DNA from: Methanolobus tindarius DSM 2278
GTDB taxonomy: Archaea > Halobacteriota > Methanosarcinia > Methanosarcinales > Methanosarcinaceae
Reading direction: 5' to 3'
DNA length: 64,000 bases
Assembly (NCBI RefSeq): GCF_000504205.1
Contig: NZ_AZAJ01000001.1
Coordinates: 1,586,879 to 1,650,878 of the forward strand
Part shown: positions 1-8,816 of the stretch, piece after piece
Layout of the letters: the number at the start of each line of letters is the position of its first letter
How positions within the stretch are numbered: the stretch's first letter is position 1
Notes under the pieces: model-generated
What the model saw: the letters and a program-made list of their open reading frames with translations, nothing else
Database searches by the model: none
What the model was told of the DNA's origin: nothing
Translations under genes and position numbers: made by a program

Positions 1-658
1 CACAGGTTGAATAAAGCTCATCTGATGAGACTAGCAGAGATGATGTTGTAAGCGTAGAGGTGCTTGGGCCCATAAGTGCCAGTCCTTCTCTGCCACCTAT
101 TTTTGTAGCCAGTCTCTCATTCCTGGAAGCCTTGAGGACTGCAAGCATTTCCAGAGGACTTCGGGGTTGTATGTATTCTCCTCCAAACTGGTTCATTGCT
201 CCACTGTATATGCCTTGTACAACATTTTCCTGCACAGAACTCAGGTTGATATAGAGAAAATTCTGTTCAGAAACACTTCCACCTGTAGGCCCACCGATAA
301 TTACCGGTGGGAATGATATCATAGGGTACCGATGTGGTACAACCACTTTTTCTTTGAGCCGACCTATTTCAAGGGGATTAGTGGTGTTAAGTGCTTTAAG
401 TATGTCCTCTTCATCGATGTTGATAACTCTTTGAGTGCTTCTGCAGAAAATTCCTACTGAGTGCAGAAGTTCAATGCCTGCTTCAAAAACAGCATCTCCC
501 ATTTCAAGGTCATCGGGTACAAAAACTTTAGGGTCATACTCTATTCCATATTTCAGAGCAAGTTCTTCTGATTTCTTGAACACCATGATGTCATGCTCTC
601 TTTCTGTGCGTTTTTCCCCTCCAATAGCATATTTGAGGTACTTGTAGATGTTTTGCAT
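1..658 (-). CDS. MtmB-family methylamine methyltransferase, N-terminal part (runs off the window)
   Basis: The minus strand is open from an ATG at 658 down to base 1 (219 codons), with a ribosome binding site AAGGAG (plus-strand ctcctt, 666-671). The product has the order of motifs of monomethylamine:corrinoid methyltransferase MtmB: a KYGIEYDPKVFVPDD segment, GIELLHSVGIFC, then IIGGPTGGSVSE near residue 120 and SPLEMLAVLKASRNERL. MtmB moves the methyl group of monomethylamine to a corrinoid protein. The spacing matches MtmB but many residues differ, so this may be a paralogue with another substrate. The position where MtmB carries pyrrolysine (UAG, near residue 202 in the classical enzyme) lies in or just beyond the poorly aligned end, so I cannot tell whether it is present. 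It is divergent from mtbA, which would use its product. Confidence 0.72.
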   Translation of the reverse strand, partial: MQNIYKYLKYAIGGEKRTEREHDIMVFKKSEELALKYGIEYDPKVFVPDDLEMGDAVFEAGIELLHSVGIFCRSTQRVINIDEEDILKALNTTNPLEIGRLKEKVVVPHRYPMISFPPVIIGGPTGGSVSEQNFLYINLSSVQENVVQGIYSGAMNQFGGEYIQPRSPLEMLAVLKASRNERLATKIGGREGLALMGPSTSTLTTSSLLVSSDELYSTC

Positions 659-671
659 GACTAATCTCCTT

Positions 672-1285
672 AAAATATAAGTTTTCAGTATAGGTCGTAT
701 TAGGTTTTTGTATTTATATTACAAATAGAATTGCTCCAATTACTTATATTTTTCTATATTTTACTGTTTTATTAATATGTTAAATTTATATACTGTCAAT
801 TGATGTTGATTTTTAATCAATAATTACTTTCACAAAACAAATAATAGTAATTCTTATATGTAACTAATATTGCAGCAGACAATGTTCTTGTATAACATGC
901 AGTTCTATAAGGGTTACTTTTATGTGTGTTTTTTTGTCTTCAACTTGCCCGCTCAAAATAACTTGTATTTATATTTTTTTGTATATGGCGAATTGTGATA
1001 ATTGTGATTCCTATTATCAAGAGTGTGAATTTGATATCAATATTTTTCTACTTTTTTATGTTTGCAAATTGATCTTCTATATGTGTAAATCAATATCAAT
1101 CGGCTTATTTTATGTCCTTGTTTTATGTTGTGTTATAATATTTCGATATCCTTCATTATCTTCTATTTATCTCTTTCCCATCCTTCCTTCTAATCCCTTG
1201 TATATAACTTTGTCCATATTGAATAGTAAAATATATATGCTAGCGAGGAGAATTTGAAGATAATCACAATAAGGAGATTGAATTT
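672..1285. promoter_or_regulatory. Divergent control region between two methyltransferase genes
   Basis: This T-rich gap has no convincing gene. It carries repeated TTGAT/ATCAA half-sites: TTGATT-TTT-AATCAA at 806-820 (inside ATTGAT...ATCAAT, 799-821), the perfect palindrome TTGATATCAA at 1031-1040, and AATCAATATCAAT around 1088-1100. Several TATA-like stretches occur (for example near 784-790 and 713-720). Clustering between two divergent substrate-regulated genes suggests operator sites; that role is inference. Confidence 0.45.
1228..1239 (+). promoter_or_regulatory. TATA box of mtbA
   Basis: AAAATATATATG lies 47-58 bases before the mtbA start. Archaeal spacing predicts transcription start near 1255-1260, giving a leader of about 30 bases that contains AAGGAGA at 1271-1277. 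Confidence 0.5.
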
Positions 1286-2305
1286 ATGGCAGAATACACC
1301 CCTAAAGAAAGATTAGCACGCGCATTAACAGGCCAGCCTGTAGACAGGATGCCTGCAGTCTCAGTAACCCAGACCGGAACAGTTGGGCAGATGGAAGCCT
1401 GTGGAGCTTTCTGGCCAGAAGCAAACTATGATGCTGAAAAGATGGCAACACTTGCCGAAGCAGGGCACACTGTAATTGGCTTTGAAGCAGTACGTGTTCC
1501 TTTCGACATCACTGCTGAAGCTGAATTCTTTGGCTGTGAGATCAAGGATGGTACACAGGAACAGCAGCCATCCGTAATTGGTCATGTCGTATCCAGCATG
1601 GAAGATATCGAAAATCTTAAAGGCTACGATCTTAGCAACGGCAGGATCAATGTTGTATGTGACGCAATTAAGATCCTTGCAGACAAGTATGGAGACGAAC
1701 TCCCTATCATGGGCAGTATGATTGGTCCTTTCTCCCTTGCTCAGCACATCAATGGTGACGAATGGTTCATGGCTATCATGACAAATGAGGAATTCGGTCT
1801 TGCACTAATGGAGTTCACAACAGAATTTAATGTTGCTTATGCAAAGAAGATGGTTGAGAACGGTGCCGACACAATGGTAATCATTGATCCAACAGCAAGT
1901 GCTCAACTTATCGGTAATGAATTCTACGAGAAATTTGTGGTACCTTACCATAAGAAGATCTGCGATGCAATGCATGAACTCAATGTACCAGTAGTACTTC
2001 ACGTATGTGGTGACACAACTCTTGGTCTCTCACTCATGGAAACCTGTGGTGTAGACGGTATAAGTGTTGACCAGAATGTGGACGCTGCAACAGCTGTAGG
2101 AAATGTAAAGAATGCAGTCATCGTCGGTAACCTTGATCCTGTAAACATGCTCTGGAACCAGACAACTGAGGCAATAAAGGAACAGTCACAGAAGGTACTG
2201 GATGCAGGAATCGGTCTGCTGGCACCTGGATGTGGTATTGTGAGCAAGACTCCTACCGAGAACCTCCAGGCAATGGTAGAGATGGCTAAAAGCCACAAAT
2301 ACTAG
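1286..2305 (+). CDS. mtbA: Methylcobamide:CoM methyltransferase MtbA (methylamine-specific)
   Basis: MtbA transfers the methyl group from methylated corrinoid protein to coenzyme M, giving methyl-CoM for methanogenesis from methylamines; it is cytoplasmic. The 339-residue product is full length for the uroporphyrinogen-decarboxylase-like family. The zinc site is visible as VVLHVCGDT (His and Cys near residues 238-240) and APGCGI (Cys near 316). The N-terminus [23 protein letters not shown] and the segment [14 protein letters not shown] are typical of MtbA rather than the methanol-type MtaA. A strong Shine-Dalgarno AAGGAGA precedes the ATG by 8 bases. It is transcribed alone, divergently from the MtmB-like gene, and ends before a 9-bp hairpin. 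Confidence 0.93.
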   Translation: MAEYTPKERLARALTGQPVDRMPAVSVTQTGTVGQMEACGAFWPEANYDAEKMATLAEAGHTVIGFEAVRVPFDITAEAEFFGCEIKDGTQEQQPSVIGHVVSSMEDIENLKGYDLSNGRINVVCDAIKILADKYGDELPIMGSMIGPFSLAQHINGDEWFMAIMTNEEFGLALMEFTTEFNVAYAKKMVENGADTMVIIDPTASAQLIGNEFYEKFVVPYHKKICDAMHELNVPVVLHVCGDTTLGLSLMETCGVDGISVDQNVDAATAVGNVKNAVIVGNLDPVNMLWNQTTEAIKEQSQKVLDAGIGLLAPGCGIVSKTPTENLQAMVEMAKSHKY

Positions 2306-2363
2306 ATGTACTAGATGTGTAATTTTTGTTGAAATGAGTTAACACCTTGTTTCCCCTCCGTAG

Positions 2364-2395
2364 CACCGGTCTGCTTTTATATTCTTAGGCCGGTG
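2364..2395 (+). terminator. Hairpin 3' of mtbA
   Basis: CACCGGTCT (2364-2372) pairs with AGGCCGGTG (2387-2395), nine pairs including one G-T, around a 14-base loop, 58 bases after the mtbA stop and followed by pyrimidine-rich DNA. It is probably a terminator or a 3' stabilising stem. Confidence 0.45.
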
Positions 2396-2482
2396 TCTGC
2401 TACCCTTTCCTTTCAGGTAATTCCTGATAATATTCTTCTTTTCCACAGATTTATATATGCTGAACTTCTACTAGACCCAGAG

Positions 2483-3445
2483 ATGCCTCGCAAAAGAAAA
2501 AATAAAAATAAGGATTCCATTGATGACGAATCAGGAATCACAGATTTTAAGAGCCTGTTAAGAAAACAGGGCTATAGCCTTGCAGGCAAACATAGCGCTG
2601 TCAAGACTTGCATGTGGCTTCGCAGGTCTATGAAAGATGAAGGCGAATGCTACAAGTCCGTATTCTATGGAATCACATCTCACCGATGCCTTCAGATGAC
2701 CCCTACTCTTATGTGTAACCAGAAGTGCCTGCACTGCTGGAGACCTACCGAAGTAGATGTACCCATGCCCGTTGGATGGGACTCTCCAGTGGAAATAGTG
2801 GGGTCTTCAATTGAGTCACAGAGAAAGCTCATATCTGGTTTTGGAGGTTCTGCACCCCTTGAACGCTGGAAAGAAGGCAACGATCCAAAGCATGTTGCTA
2901 TTTCTCTCTCAGGAGAGCCTACTCTCTTCCCTCATCTTGACAAACTTATCGATGAGTTTAAAGCGCAGGATTTTACCACTTTTGTTGTGAGCAACGGTAC
3001 TGTTCCTGAAATGATGGCAAAGATAAATCCTGCTCAGTTATATATGAGTCTGGATGCTCCTGACAGGGAAACCTACGAAAAGGTTTGCCTTCCGAAATCT
3101 CCTGTACTCTGGGACAATATTCTCAAATCCCTGGAAATACTTAAGAGTAAGGAAACAAGAACAGTTATCCGCATTACACTTATAAAAGGCGTCAATATGT
3201 TTGATTCGGAAGGTTATGCTAAACTCATAAAAATAGCAGAACCTGATTACATCGAGGTCAAAGCCTATATGCATCTTGGTTTTTCACGTAAGAGACTTCC
3301 ACGTGAAGCAATGCCTCAACATGATGAAGTAATTGATTTTTCAGAAAAACTGGCACAGCATCTTGGTTACAAAGTAGCCGATGACGTTGAGGTCAGCAGA
3401 GTAGTTTTATTGTCAAAAGACGGGTCAGTTACCCATCTTCTTTGA
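2483..3445 (+). CDS. taw1: 4-demethylwyosine synthase (TYW1/Taw1)
   Basis: This radical-SAM enzyme converts m1G37 of tRNA-Phe to 4-demethylwyosine using pyruvate. The SAM-cluster motif is CNQKCLHCWRP (CxxxCxxC, around residue 75). Three upstream cysteines (in KTCMW, GECYK and HRCLQ) fit the second iron-sulfur cluster of this family. SGEPTLFPHLDKLIDEF and SLDAPDRETYEKVC are further family signatures. I place the start at ATG 2483 (MPRKRKNKNKD, 320 residues) and not at the in-frame GTG 90 bases upstream. A TATA box (TTTATATA, about 2450-2457) sits so close that the transcript would be nearly leaderless from 2483. The m1G37 methylase it depends on may be the gene at 6688-7482. Confidence 0.93.
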   Translation: MPRKRKNKNKDSIDDESGITDFKSLLRKQGYSLAGKHSAVKTCMWLRRSMKDEGECYKSVFYGITSHRCLQMTPTLMCNQKCLHCWRPTEVDVPMPVGWDSPVEIVGSSIESQRKLISGFGGSAPLERWKEGNDPKHVAISLSGEPTLFPHLDKLIDEFKAQDFTTFVVSNGTVPEMMAKINPAQLYMSLDAPDRETYEKVCLPKSPVLWDNILKSLEILKSKETRTVIRITLIKGVNMFDSEGYAKLIKIAEPDYIEVKAYMHLGFSRKRLPREAMPQHDEVIDFSEKLAQHLGYKVADDVEVSRVVLLSKDGSVTHLL

Positions 3446-3655
3446 CAAATTCTTTTTTTCAGAATGGAGTCCATGACCATGTTTAATACATTATATTACT
3501 CTGCATCTAATCATTTAGCCAACAATTTTGTTGTAGTTGTTGTCAAAATCTGTTACGATACCTGTCACAATCTATATTTATAGCAACGGCATAGATATGC
3601 AACCAAAATAATCGAAGATATAGATAATCACTTTATTTAATGGAGTATTCACACA

Positions 3656-4900
3656 ATGTCAGAACAATCTGCTCATTCAAAATATGAATTTAAAAAATCA
3701 CTGGAGGAGCTCCGTACCAAAAAAGGACGTGGTACCGAACTTATCTCTCTGTATATCCCCCCCACAAAGCAAATATCAGATGTCACATCCCAGCTCAGAA
3801 CCGAGCACGGCCAGGCTGCTAATATTAAGTCCAAAGTTACACGTGATAATGTGCAAGGTGCGCTTGAATCCCTGCTTTCAAGGCTCAGGTATGTGGAAGT
3901 TCCTGAAAACGGTATTGTTTTCTTCACAGGTGCTGTTGACATCGGTGCTAATAAGACCAACATGGAAACGCGTATAATTGAGCCGCCACAGCCAATTGTA
4001 ACATACAGGTATCATTGTGATTCCGCATTCTTCCTCGAACCGCTTGAGGAAATGCTCAAAGATGCAAAGACATACGGTCTTCTTGTACTTGACAGAAGGG
4101 AAGCAACAGTCGGTCTTCTTGTAGGAAAGCGTATAGAATCTCACAGAAATCTGACTTCAACTGTTCCGGGAAAACAGAGAAAAGGAGGTCAGAGTGCTCA
4201 CAGGTTCCAGCAGCTCAGGCTTATTGCAATTCATGATTTCTACAAACGTATTGGAGACGCTGCAAGTGATGTTTTCCTTACAATTGACCACAAGGACTTC
4301 GAAGGTGTACTGATAGGTGGTCCTTCCCCTACAAAGGAAGAATTTGAGTCCGGAGAGTTCCTGCACCACGAAATACAGAAAAAAGTGCTTGGTCTCTTTG
4401 ATGTAGCATACACCGATGAATCAGGTCTTTCTGAACTAGTGAACGCTGCCAGTGAAAGGCTTTCAGATCTGGACCTTATGGTTGAGAAAAAGCTCATGCA
4501 GCGTTTCTTTGCAGAACTGGTTTCCGACTCCGGCAAGGCAGCATATGGAGAGGCACAGGTACGTGAAAATCTGAATATCGGTGCAGTAGAGATCCTTATG
4601 ATATCAGAGGGTCTCAGGGCCGAAAGACTCACTCTTAAATGTCCTAACGGGGATTACGAGGGTGGAATAACCCGTAACTTCAAACCCGGAGAGGAAGATA
4701 CTTCTAATATTCCTTGTCCTGTGTGCGGTTCAAATGTAGAATTACTAGAAAGAGTGGATATTGTTGATGAACTTTCAGAACTTGCTGACCAGATGGCAAC
4801 ACAGGTGGAATTCATATCAACTGATTTCGATGAAGGTTCCCAGCTTCTGAATGCATTCGGTGGAATTGTAGCAATCCTAAGATTCAGTACTGGTGTCTGA
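3656..4900 (+). CDS. prf1: Peptide chain release factor aRF1
   Basis: aRF1 reads all stop codons and triggers peptide release at the ribosome. The 414-residue length is standard. The stop-decoding motif NIKS is in AANIKSKVTR (about residue 61) and the hydrolysis motif GGQ in KRKGGQSAHRF (about 180). A C-terminal mini-domain with CPNGDYEGG and CPVCGS is also present. In an organism that may use UAG for pyrrolysine, aRF1 competes at UAG; nothing in the NIKS region looks unusual. The start ATG has GGAG 11 bases upstream, and a TATA-like CTATATTTATAG lies near 3570. It probably heads a unit with argS, 24 bases downstream. Confidence 0.96.
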   Translation: MSEQSAHSKYEFKKSLEELRTKKGRGTELISLYIPPTKQISDVTSQLRTEHGQAANIKSKVTRDNVQGALESLLSRLRYVEVPENGIVFFTGAVDIGANKTNMETRIIEPPQPIVTYRYHCDSAFFLEPLEEMLKDAKTYGLLVLDRREATVGLLVGKRIESHRNLTSTVPGKQRKGGQSAHRFQQLRLIAIHDFYKRIGDAASDVFLTIDHKDFEGVLIGGPSPTKEEFESGEFLHHEIQKKVLGLFDVAYTDESGLSELVNAASERLSDLDLMVEKKLMQRFFAELVSDSGKAAYGEAQVRENLNIGAVEILMISEGLRAERLTLKCPNGDYEGGITRNFKPGEEDTSNIPCPVCGSNVELLERVDIVDELSELADQMATQVEFISTDFDEGSQLLNAFGGIVAILRFSTGV

Positions 4901-4924
4901 TCTAATAATAATGTAGGTGTTATT

Positions 4925-6628
4925 TTGTTTCTTGAATTTAAAAAACAGGTTGAAGAAGCTCTGAACCATGCCCTTGCTTCAATTGGATATGAAGCAGATG
5001 ATCTAGGACTTGAGCCTTCACAGCATGCAGATATTGCTTCAAAGGTAGCTTTCAAGCTGGCTGCACAGGCAAAGTGCAATCCAAAAGAACTTGCTGATAA
5101 AATAGTCGCTGCAGTTGAATTACCTGAAGGTTCCCTGATAGGGGATATCAATCCTATTGGTCCTTATATCAACATAAACGCAAGCCGCAGTTACATTGAC
5201 AATACTGTAAAATCTATCCTTGAAGAAAAGGAAGCTTTTGGTGGTAATTTCTGCGAAGGTAAGATTCTTCTTGAACACACTTCTGCTAATCCAAATGGTC
5301 CACTTCACGTTGGTCACATACGCAACTCAATTATTGGTGACACACTTGTCAGGATTCTCAAAAAAGCAGGCTATGAAGTTGAGACCCAGTACTATGTCAA
5401 TGACATGGGTCGCCAGATTGCAATAGTTTCATGGGCATTCTCTCTTTTTGAGTTTGACACATCCAGAAAGCCTGACCATGCGATAGCAGATATTTACATC
5501 AAGGCTAATGCATTGCTAAATGAAGAACCTGACAAGGTTGCAGAAATTGACAAACGCATGCAGCTTGTGGAAAGCGGTGATGAGGAAACCATTAAGAGCT
5601 TTGATGAAGCTGTGGAATTTGCAGTAACAGGCATCAAGCAGACTCTCCTGAAAATGAACGTCAGTCATGACAGTTTCCCTCATGAGTCTAGTTTTATCCG
5701 TTCCGGTGCAGTTTCCAGAATCGTTGAGGAAATCAAGAACACAGGAAGAACCGCAGATGACAACGGTGCTCTTGTAGTTGACCTTGAAGATTATGGTTTT
5801 GAAAAGACTCTTGTTATCCAGCGTAGTGACGGAACTTCCCTTTACACAACACGTGACCTTGCCTATCATGAATGGAAAGGCGAGCGTGCAGACAGGATGA
5901 TCGATGTTCTGGGTGCAGACCACAAACTCATATCAGGACAGCTTAAAGCAACCCTTAATGCAATAGGCAAGAAAGAGCCTGAAATTGTTATTTTTGAATT
6001 CGTTTCACTTCCGGAAGGTTCCATGAGCACCCGCCGTGGAAAATTCATCTCAGCAGATGACCTGCTTGAGCAGGTAGAACAGCAGGCTTATGCAGAAGTT
6101 GATAAACGCAGACCTGAAATGGAAGATGAGTTCAAAAAGGAAGTTGCCAGCATGGTTGGTATCGGTGCTGTAAGGTATGATATTGTGAAAGTCTCACCTG
6201 AGAAGTCCACTGTTTTCAACTGGGAAGAAGCACTTGACTTTGAGAAACAGGGAGCACCTTTCATTCAGTATTCACATGCAAGGGCATGTAATATCCTCAA
6301 AAAGGCAGAAGAGGAAGGCAAGTGGAATCCTGCAGAGGAAATTGACCCCTCACTTCTTACCGAGGATACCGAGATTGACCTTATCAAGAAGATGGCAGCT
6401 TTTGACAGCATAATTGATGTCTGTGCAAAAGATTTGAAACCACACACAATTGCAATCTATGCCAGAGAACTTGCAGATGCATTCAATCAGTTTTACAGGT
6501 TCGTACCTGTTGTAAGTGCTGAAGAGGATGACATCAGGGCAAGCAGGCTGGCTCTTGTGAACTGTGCAAGGATAGTCATTGCAAATGCTCTTGATACTCT
6601 TGGTATCGGGGCACCTGAATCAATGTGA
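4925..6628 (+). CDS. argS: Arginyl-tRNA synthetase
   Basis: This class I synthetase charges tRNA-Arg. The HIGH-like signature is in ANPNGPLHVGHIRNS (about residues 120-135), the KMSKS-like loop is MSTRRGKFI (about 360), and a C-terminal DALR anticodon-binding domain contains HARACNILKKAEEEG. An N-terminal Arg-tRNA-synthetase-specific domain spans roughly residues 1-90. Length (567) is normal. The start is TTG, preceded by GTAGGTG; no ATG upstream fits the conserved N-terminus. It follows aRF1 closely and ends inside a terminator-like hairpin. Confidence 0.96.
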   Translation: MFLEFKKQVEEALNHALASIGYEADDLGLEPSQHADIASKVAFKLAAQAKCNPKELADKIVAAVELPEGSLIGDINPIGPYININASRSYIDNTVKSILEEKEAFGGNFCEGKILLEHTSANPNGPLHVGHIRNSIIGDTLVRILKKAGYEVETQYYVNDMGRQIAIVSWAFSLFEFDTSRKPDHAIADIYIKANALLNEEPDKVAEIDKRMQLVESGDEETIKSFDEAVEFAVTGIKQTLLKMNVSHDSFPHESSFIRSGAVSRIVEEIKNTGRTADDNGALVVDLEDYGFEKTLVIQRSDGTSLYTTRDLAYHEWKGERADRMIDVLGADHKLISGQLKATLNAIGKKEPEIVIFEFVSLPEGSMSTRRGKFISADDLLEQVEQQAYAEVDKRRPEMEDEFKKEVASMVGIGAVRYDIVKVSPEKSTVFNWEEALDFEKQGAPFIQYSHARACNILKKAEEEGKWNPAEEIDPSLLTEDTEIDLIKKMAAFDSIIDVCAKDLKPHTIAIYARELADAFNQFYRFVPVVSAEEDDIRASRLALVNCARIVIANALDTLGIGAPESM

Positions 6629-6662
6629 GAAAGTGAGTCTTTCTCATATCATTTCTTTTTTT
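6626..6662 (+). terminator. Terminator hairpin between argS and the convergent methylase gene
   Basis: TGAGAAAG (6626-6633) pairs perfectly with CTTTCTCA (6639-6646) around a 5-base loop and is followed by a T-rich run to 6662. The left arm overlaps the argS stop codon. Confidence 0.55.
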
Positions 6663-6687
6663 GAAAATAGAATCAAGTTTTTAACTC

Positions 6688-7482
6688 TCATTTTTTAAGG
6701 TCAAATACCCATCTGCTTATTCCAGGTGCTACATTTCCACATCTTCGGTAGAAAAGAACCTCAACTCCCATATCCTCATATTTCTCAATGAGTTCTGGAA
6801 TCTCCTCTTTTGGTTTGAAGGTGTAGAAATGAATAAATCCTCCATCTTTTACTAGCGGAGAAATCGTTTCAAGAAAATGATCCATACCATAAGGTGTCGG
6901 GATTATTGCCCTGTCAAACTCGGTTTTTAGCAAATTTGGTATGCTGTTGGCATCAGCATTGATAATATGTATCTTATCTTCAAGTTTATTGAGTCTGCAG
7001 TTCTTTGTAAAAGATTTGCAGGCAGCCCCGTTCATTTCCACTGCAACAATACTGTCAGCAGACGCAGCAGCAGGTATGGCAAAAGGTCCGACTCCGCTGA
7101 AAGGGATAAGTACTCTTTCTCCAGGTTTCACCATTGAAGCTACTCGTTTTCTCTCGTAAGAGAGTCTCCCGTTAAAAAAAGATTGTCTCAGGTCTATTTT
7201 ATAAGAGAACCCAAACTCTTTGTGGATGGTTTCTGTGCTTTTTCCTGCAATAATCTCAAAATGTGCAACTCTCCTGTTGCCTTCAAGTTTCGAGACCTTA
7301 TTCAGTACATTTTTGATATTCTGCATTTTTCCCATGATAGTTCTGGCTATATCTTCTTTGTAATTAGCCAGTTCTTCCGGGATAGATACAACGGCAATAT
7401 CACCTACAATATCAAAACGGTTGGGTAATTTTTCAAGCTCTTTTTCAGGGATAATCCCTTTCAAATCATCCTTAAGACTCAT
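6688..7482 (-). CDS. Trm5/TYW2-family tRNA methyltransferase-like protein (COG2520 type)
   Basis: This is a class I SAM-dependent methylase resembling the Trm5/Taw2 group that acts on G37 or on the wyosine precursor in tRNA-Phe. Visible signs are RQSFFNGRLSYERKRVASMV before the fold, then the SAM loop LIPFSGVGPFAIPAA (about residues 126-140), VAVEMN (acidic ribose binder) and FDRAIIPTPYG at the catalytic loop position. The usual acidic residue just before the glycine loop and the NLP/NPP-type catalytic loop are replaced (LIPFSG and IPTPYG), so specificity may differ from Trm5. At 264 residues it lacks the N-terminal D1 domain of full-length Trm5. It is convergent with argS and close to taw1, which fits a wyosine role; the exact reaction is unproven. 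Confidence 0.7.
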   Translation of the reverse strand: MSLKDDLKGIIPEKELEKLPNRFDIVGDIAVVSIPEELANYKEDIARTIMGKMQNIKNVLNKVSKLEGNRRVAHFEIIAGKSTETIHKEFGFSYKIDLRQSFFNGRLSYERKRVASMVKPGERVLIPFSGVGPFAIPAAASADSIVAVEMNGAACKSFTKNCRLNKLEDKIHIINADANSIPNLLKTEFDRAIIPTPYGMDHFLETISPLVKDGGFIHFYTFKPKEEIPELIEKYEDMGVEVLFYRRCGNVAPGISRWVFDLKK

Positions 7483-7542
7483 TTTTCTGTCATTTTGCCC
7501 TAACGCAATTAAGGATTAAAAGTATTGGCTTAATAACTGGTT

Positions 7543-8157
7543 TTATTCACCGGAATGACCGGGAGTTACTTTCTTTTCAAGCATTGTAAAAGATACATCT
7601 ATCAGAATTGCAAGCATGATGGCAGGTATTGCGCCTGCCAGAAGAGTGCTTGTATTGTATCCTATTAGTCCCTGGAATATGATCTCCCCTAGACCACCAC
7701 TGCCGATGAAAGCTGTGAGCACTGCAATACTATTGGCAAGGATTCCTGCAAACTTGATTCCTGCAAACATGGCAGGATATGCATTTGGGAGTCTTATGTG
7801 CCTGTGTATCTGCCACTGGCTCAGACCCACACCTTCTGCATAATCTATCAATGCGGGGTCTACGTTGCTCAGTCCAATGTAGGTATTTTTGATTATTGGA
7901 AGCAGGGCCCGCAACATTATTGCAACAAGCGCGGGGGTAAAACCGATTCCAAGGAACGGGACCATTATAGCAACAACAGCAAAACTTGGAACTGCCTGAA
8001 CAAGGTTTGCAAATTTCATTATAACAAATTCCAGTTTCCTGCTGTAAAGTGCTCCAAAGGCAAGTGGTACTGAAACTACTATACTTACAAAAAGAGTGGT
8101 GTAGACAAGGACTATGTGTTCCCATGTAGCATCAAGCACAGTTTCAAGGACTACCAT
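7543..8157 (-). CDS. OpuC-type osmoprotectant ABC transporter, permease 2
   Basis: Inner-membrane permease of the glycine betaine/choline importer family, with five or six hydrophobic segments over 204 residues and the coupling signature YAEGVGLSQWQIHRHIRLPNAYP followed by GLGEII. It overlaps the preceding permease gene by 7 bases, so the two are translationally coupled and probably form the heterodimeric channel. It is the last gene of a four-gene minus-strand operon (10949 to 7543). The substrate cannot be fixed from sequence; glycine betaine or another quaternary amine is the likely choice for a halotolerant methanogen. Confidence 0.9.
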   Translation of the reverse strand: MVVLETVLDATWEHIVLVYTTLFVSIVVSVPLAFGALYSRKLEFVIMKFANLVQAVPSFAVVAIMVPFLGIGFTPALVAIMLRALLPIIKNTYIGLSNVDPALIDYAEGVGLSQWQIHRHIRLPNAYPAMFAGIKFAGILANSIAVLTAFIGSGGLGEIIFQGLIGYNTSTLLAGAIPAIMLAILIDVSFTMLEKKVTPGHSGE

Positions 8158-8792
8158 GTTCCGTACCTCTCATGGAGTTTTTTCTCGATTAAACCCGCAA
8201 AACCGTCCAGTAAAACGGCAAGTAGTCCAGTCCATAGTCCTGCAACAAGAATTGCATCTTTCTGGTAAAGCTGGATGCCATTCTGCAACACGGTTCCAAG
8301 TCCACCTGCTGCAACAAGCCCTCCAAGAGTCACAACACCCATGCAGAACACAAGTGCAATCCTGATCCCCCCTGCAATAAGTGGAAGTGACATGGGAATT
8401 CTCACTTTCAGCAATGCCTCCCTGGGAGAAAGTCCGATTGCCTGAGCAACATATGTGTATTGGTCATCTACATTTTTCAGTCCTGTGTAGGTATTTCTCG
8501 CAATTGGCAGTATGGAATAGAGTACACATGCAGCAATAGTAGGGCCCGCTCCAAGTTTTAGTATTGGGAGAAGAAGTACGATGAGTGCCAGGTCCGGAAT
8601 TGTTTCAACAATGTTGAGGAAATTAATTACAGGATTTGCAGTTTTAGGTTTCATATAGATGAAAACACCAACTGAGACTCCAATTATTATTGAGAGGAGC
8701 AGGGCTATGCTGAACATATGCAGATGCTCAATTGTTCGCATAGTCATAAGATGCCTGTTCCAGACATCTGCTATAACCTGTATTGACAACAT
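8151..8792 (-). CDS. OpuC-type osmoprotectant ABC transporter, permease 1
   Basis: Paralogous to the permease next to it, 213 residues. It carries the EAA-type loop YVAQAIGLSPREALLKVRIPMSLP contacting the ATPase, then GGLVAAGGLGTVLQNG. Hydrophobic segments begin at about residues 25, 57 and 80. It follows the ATPase gene by 24 bases and overlaps the second permease by 7 bases. Together they form the membrane pore of the importer. Confidence 0.9.
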   Translation of the reverse strand: MLSIQVIADVWNRHLMTMRTIEHLHMFSIALLLSIIIGVSVGVFIYMKPKTANPVINFLNIVETIPDLALIVLLLPILKLGAGPTIAACVLYSILPIARNTYTGLKNVDDQYTYVAQAIGLSPREALLKVRIPMSLPLIAGGIRIALVFCMGVVTLGGLVAAGGLGTVLQNGIQLYQKDAILVAGLWTGLLAVLLDGFAGLIEKKLHERYGTW

Positions 8793-8816
8793 AGTCTGTT
8801 CTCCATTTTCACTTCA

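Noticed and set aside
922-1257. A 111-codon open frame upstream of mtbA
   Set aside because: Its composition is that of T-rich DNA (Phe, Tyr, Ile, Cys runs), it lacks a ribosome binding site, and it covers the mtbA promoter and the repeated TTGAT sites.
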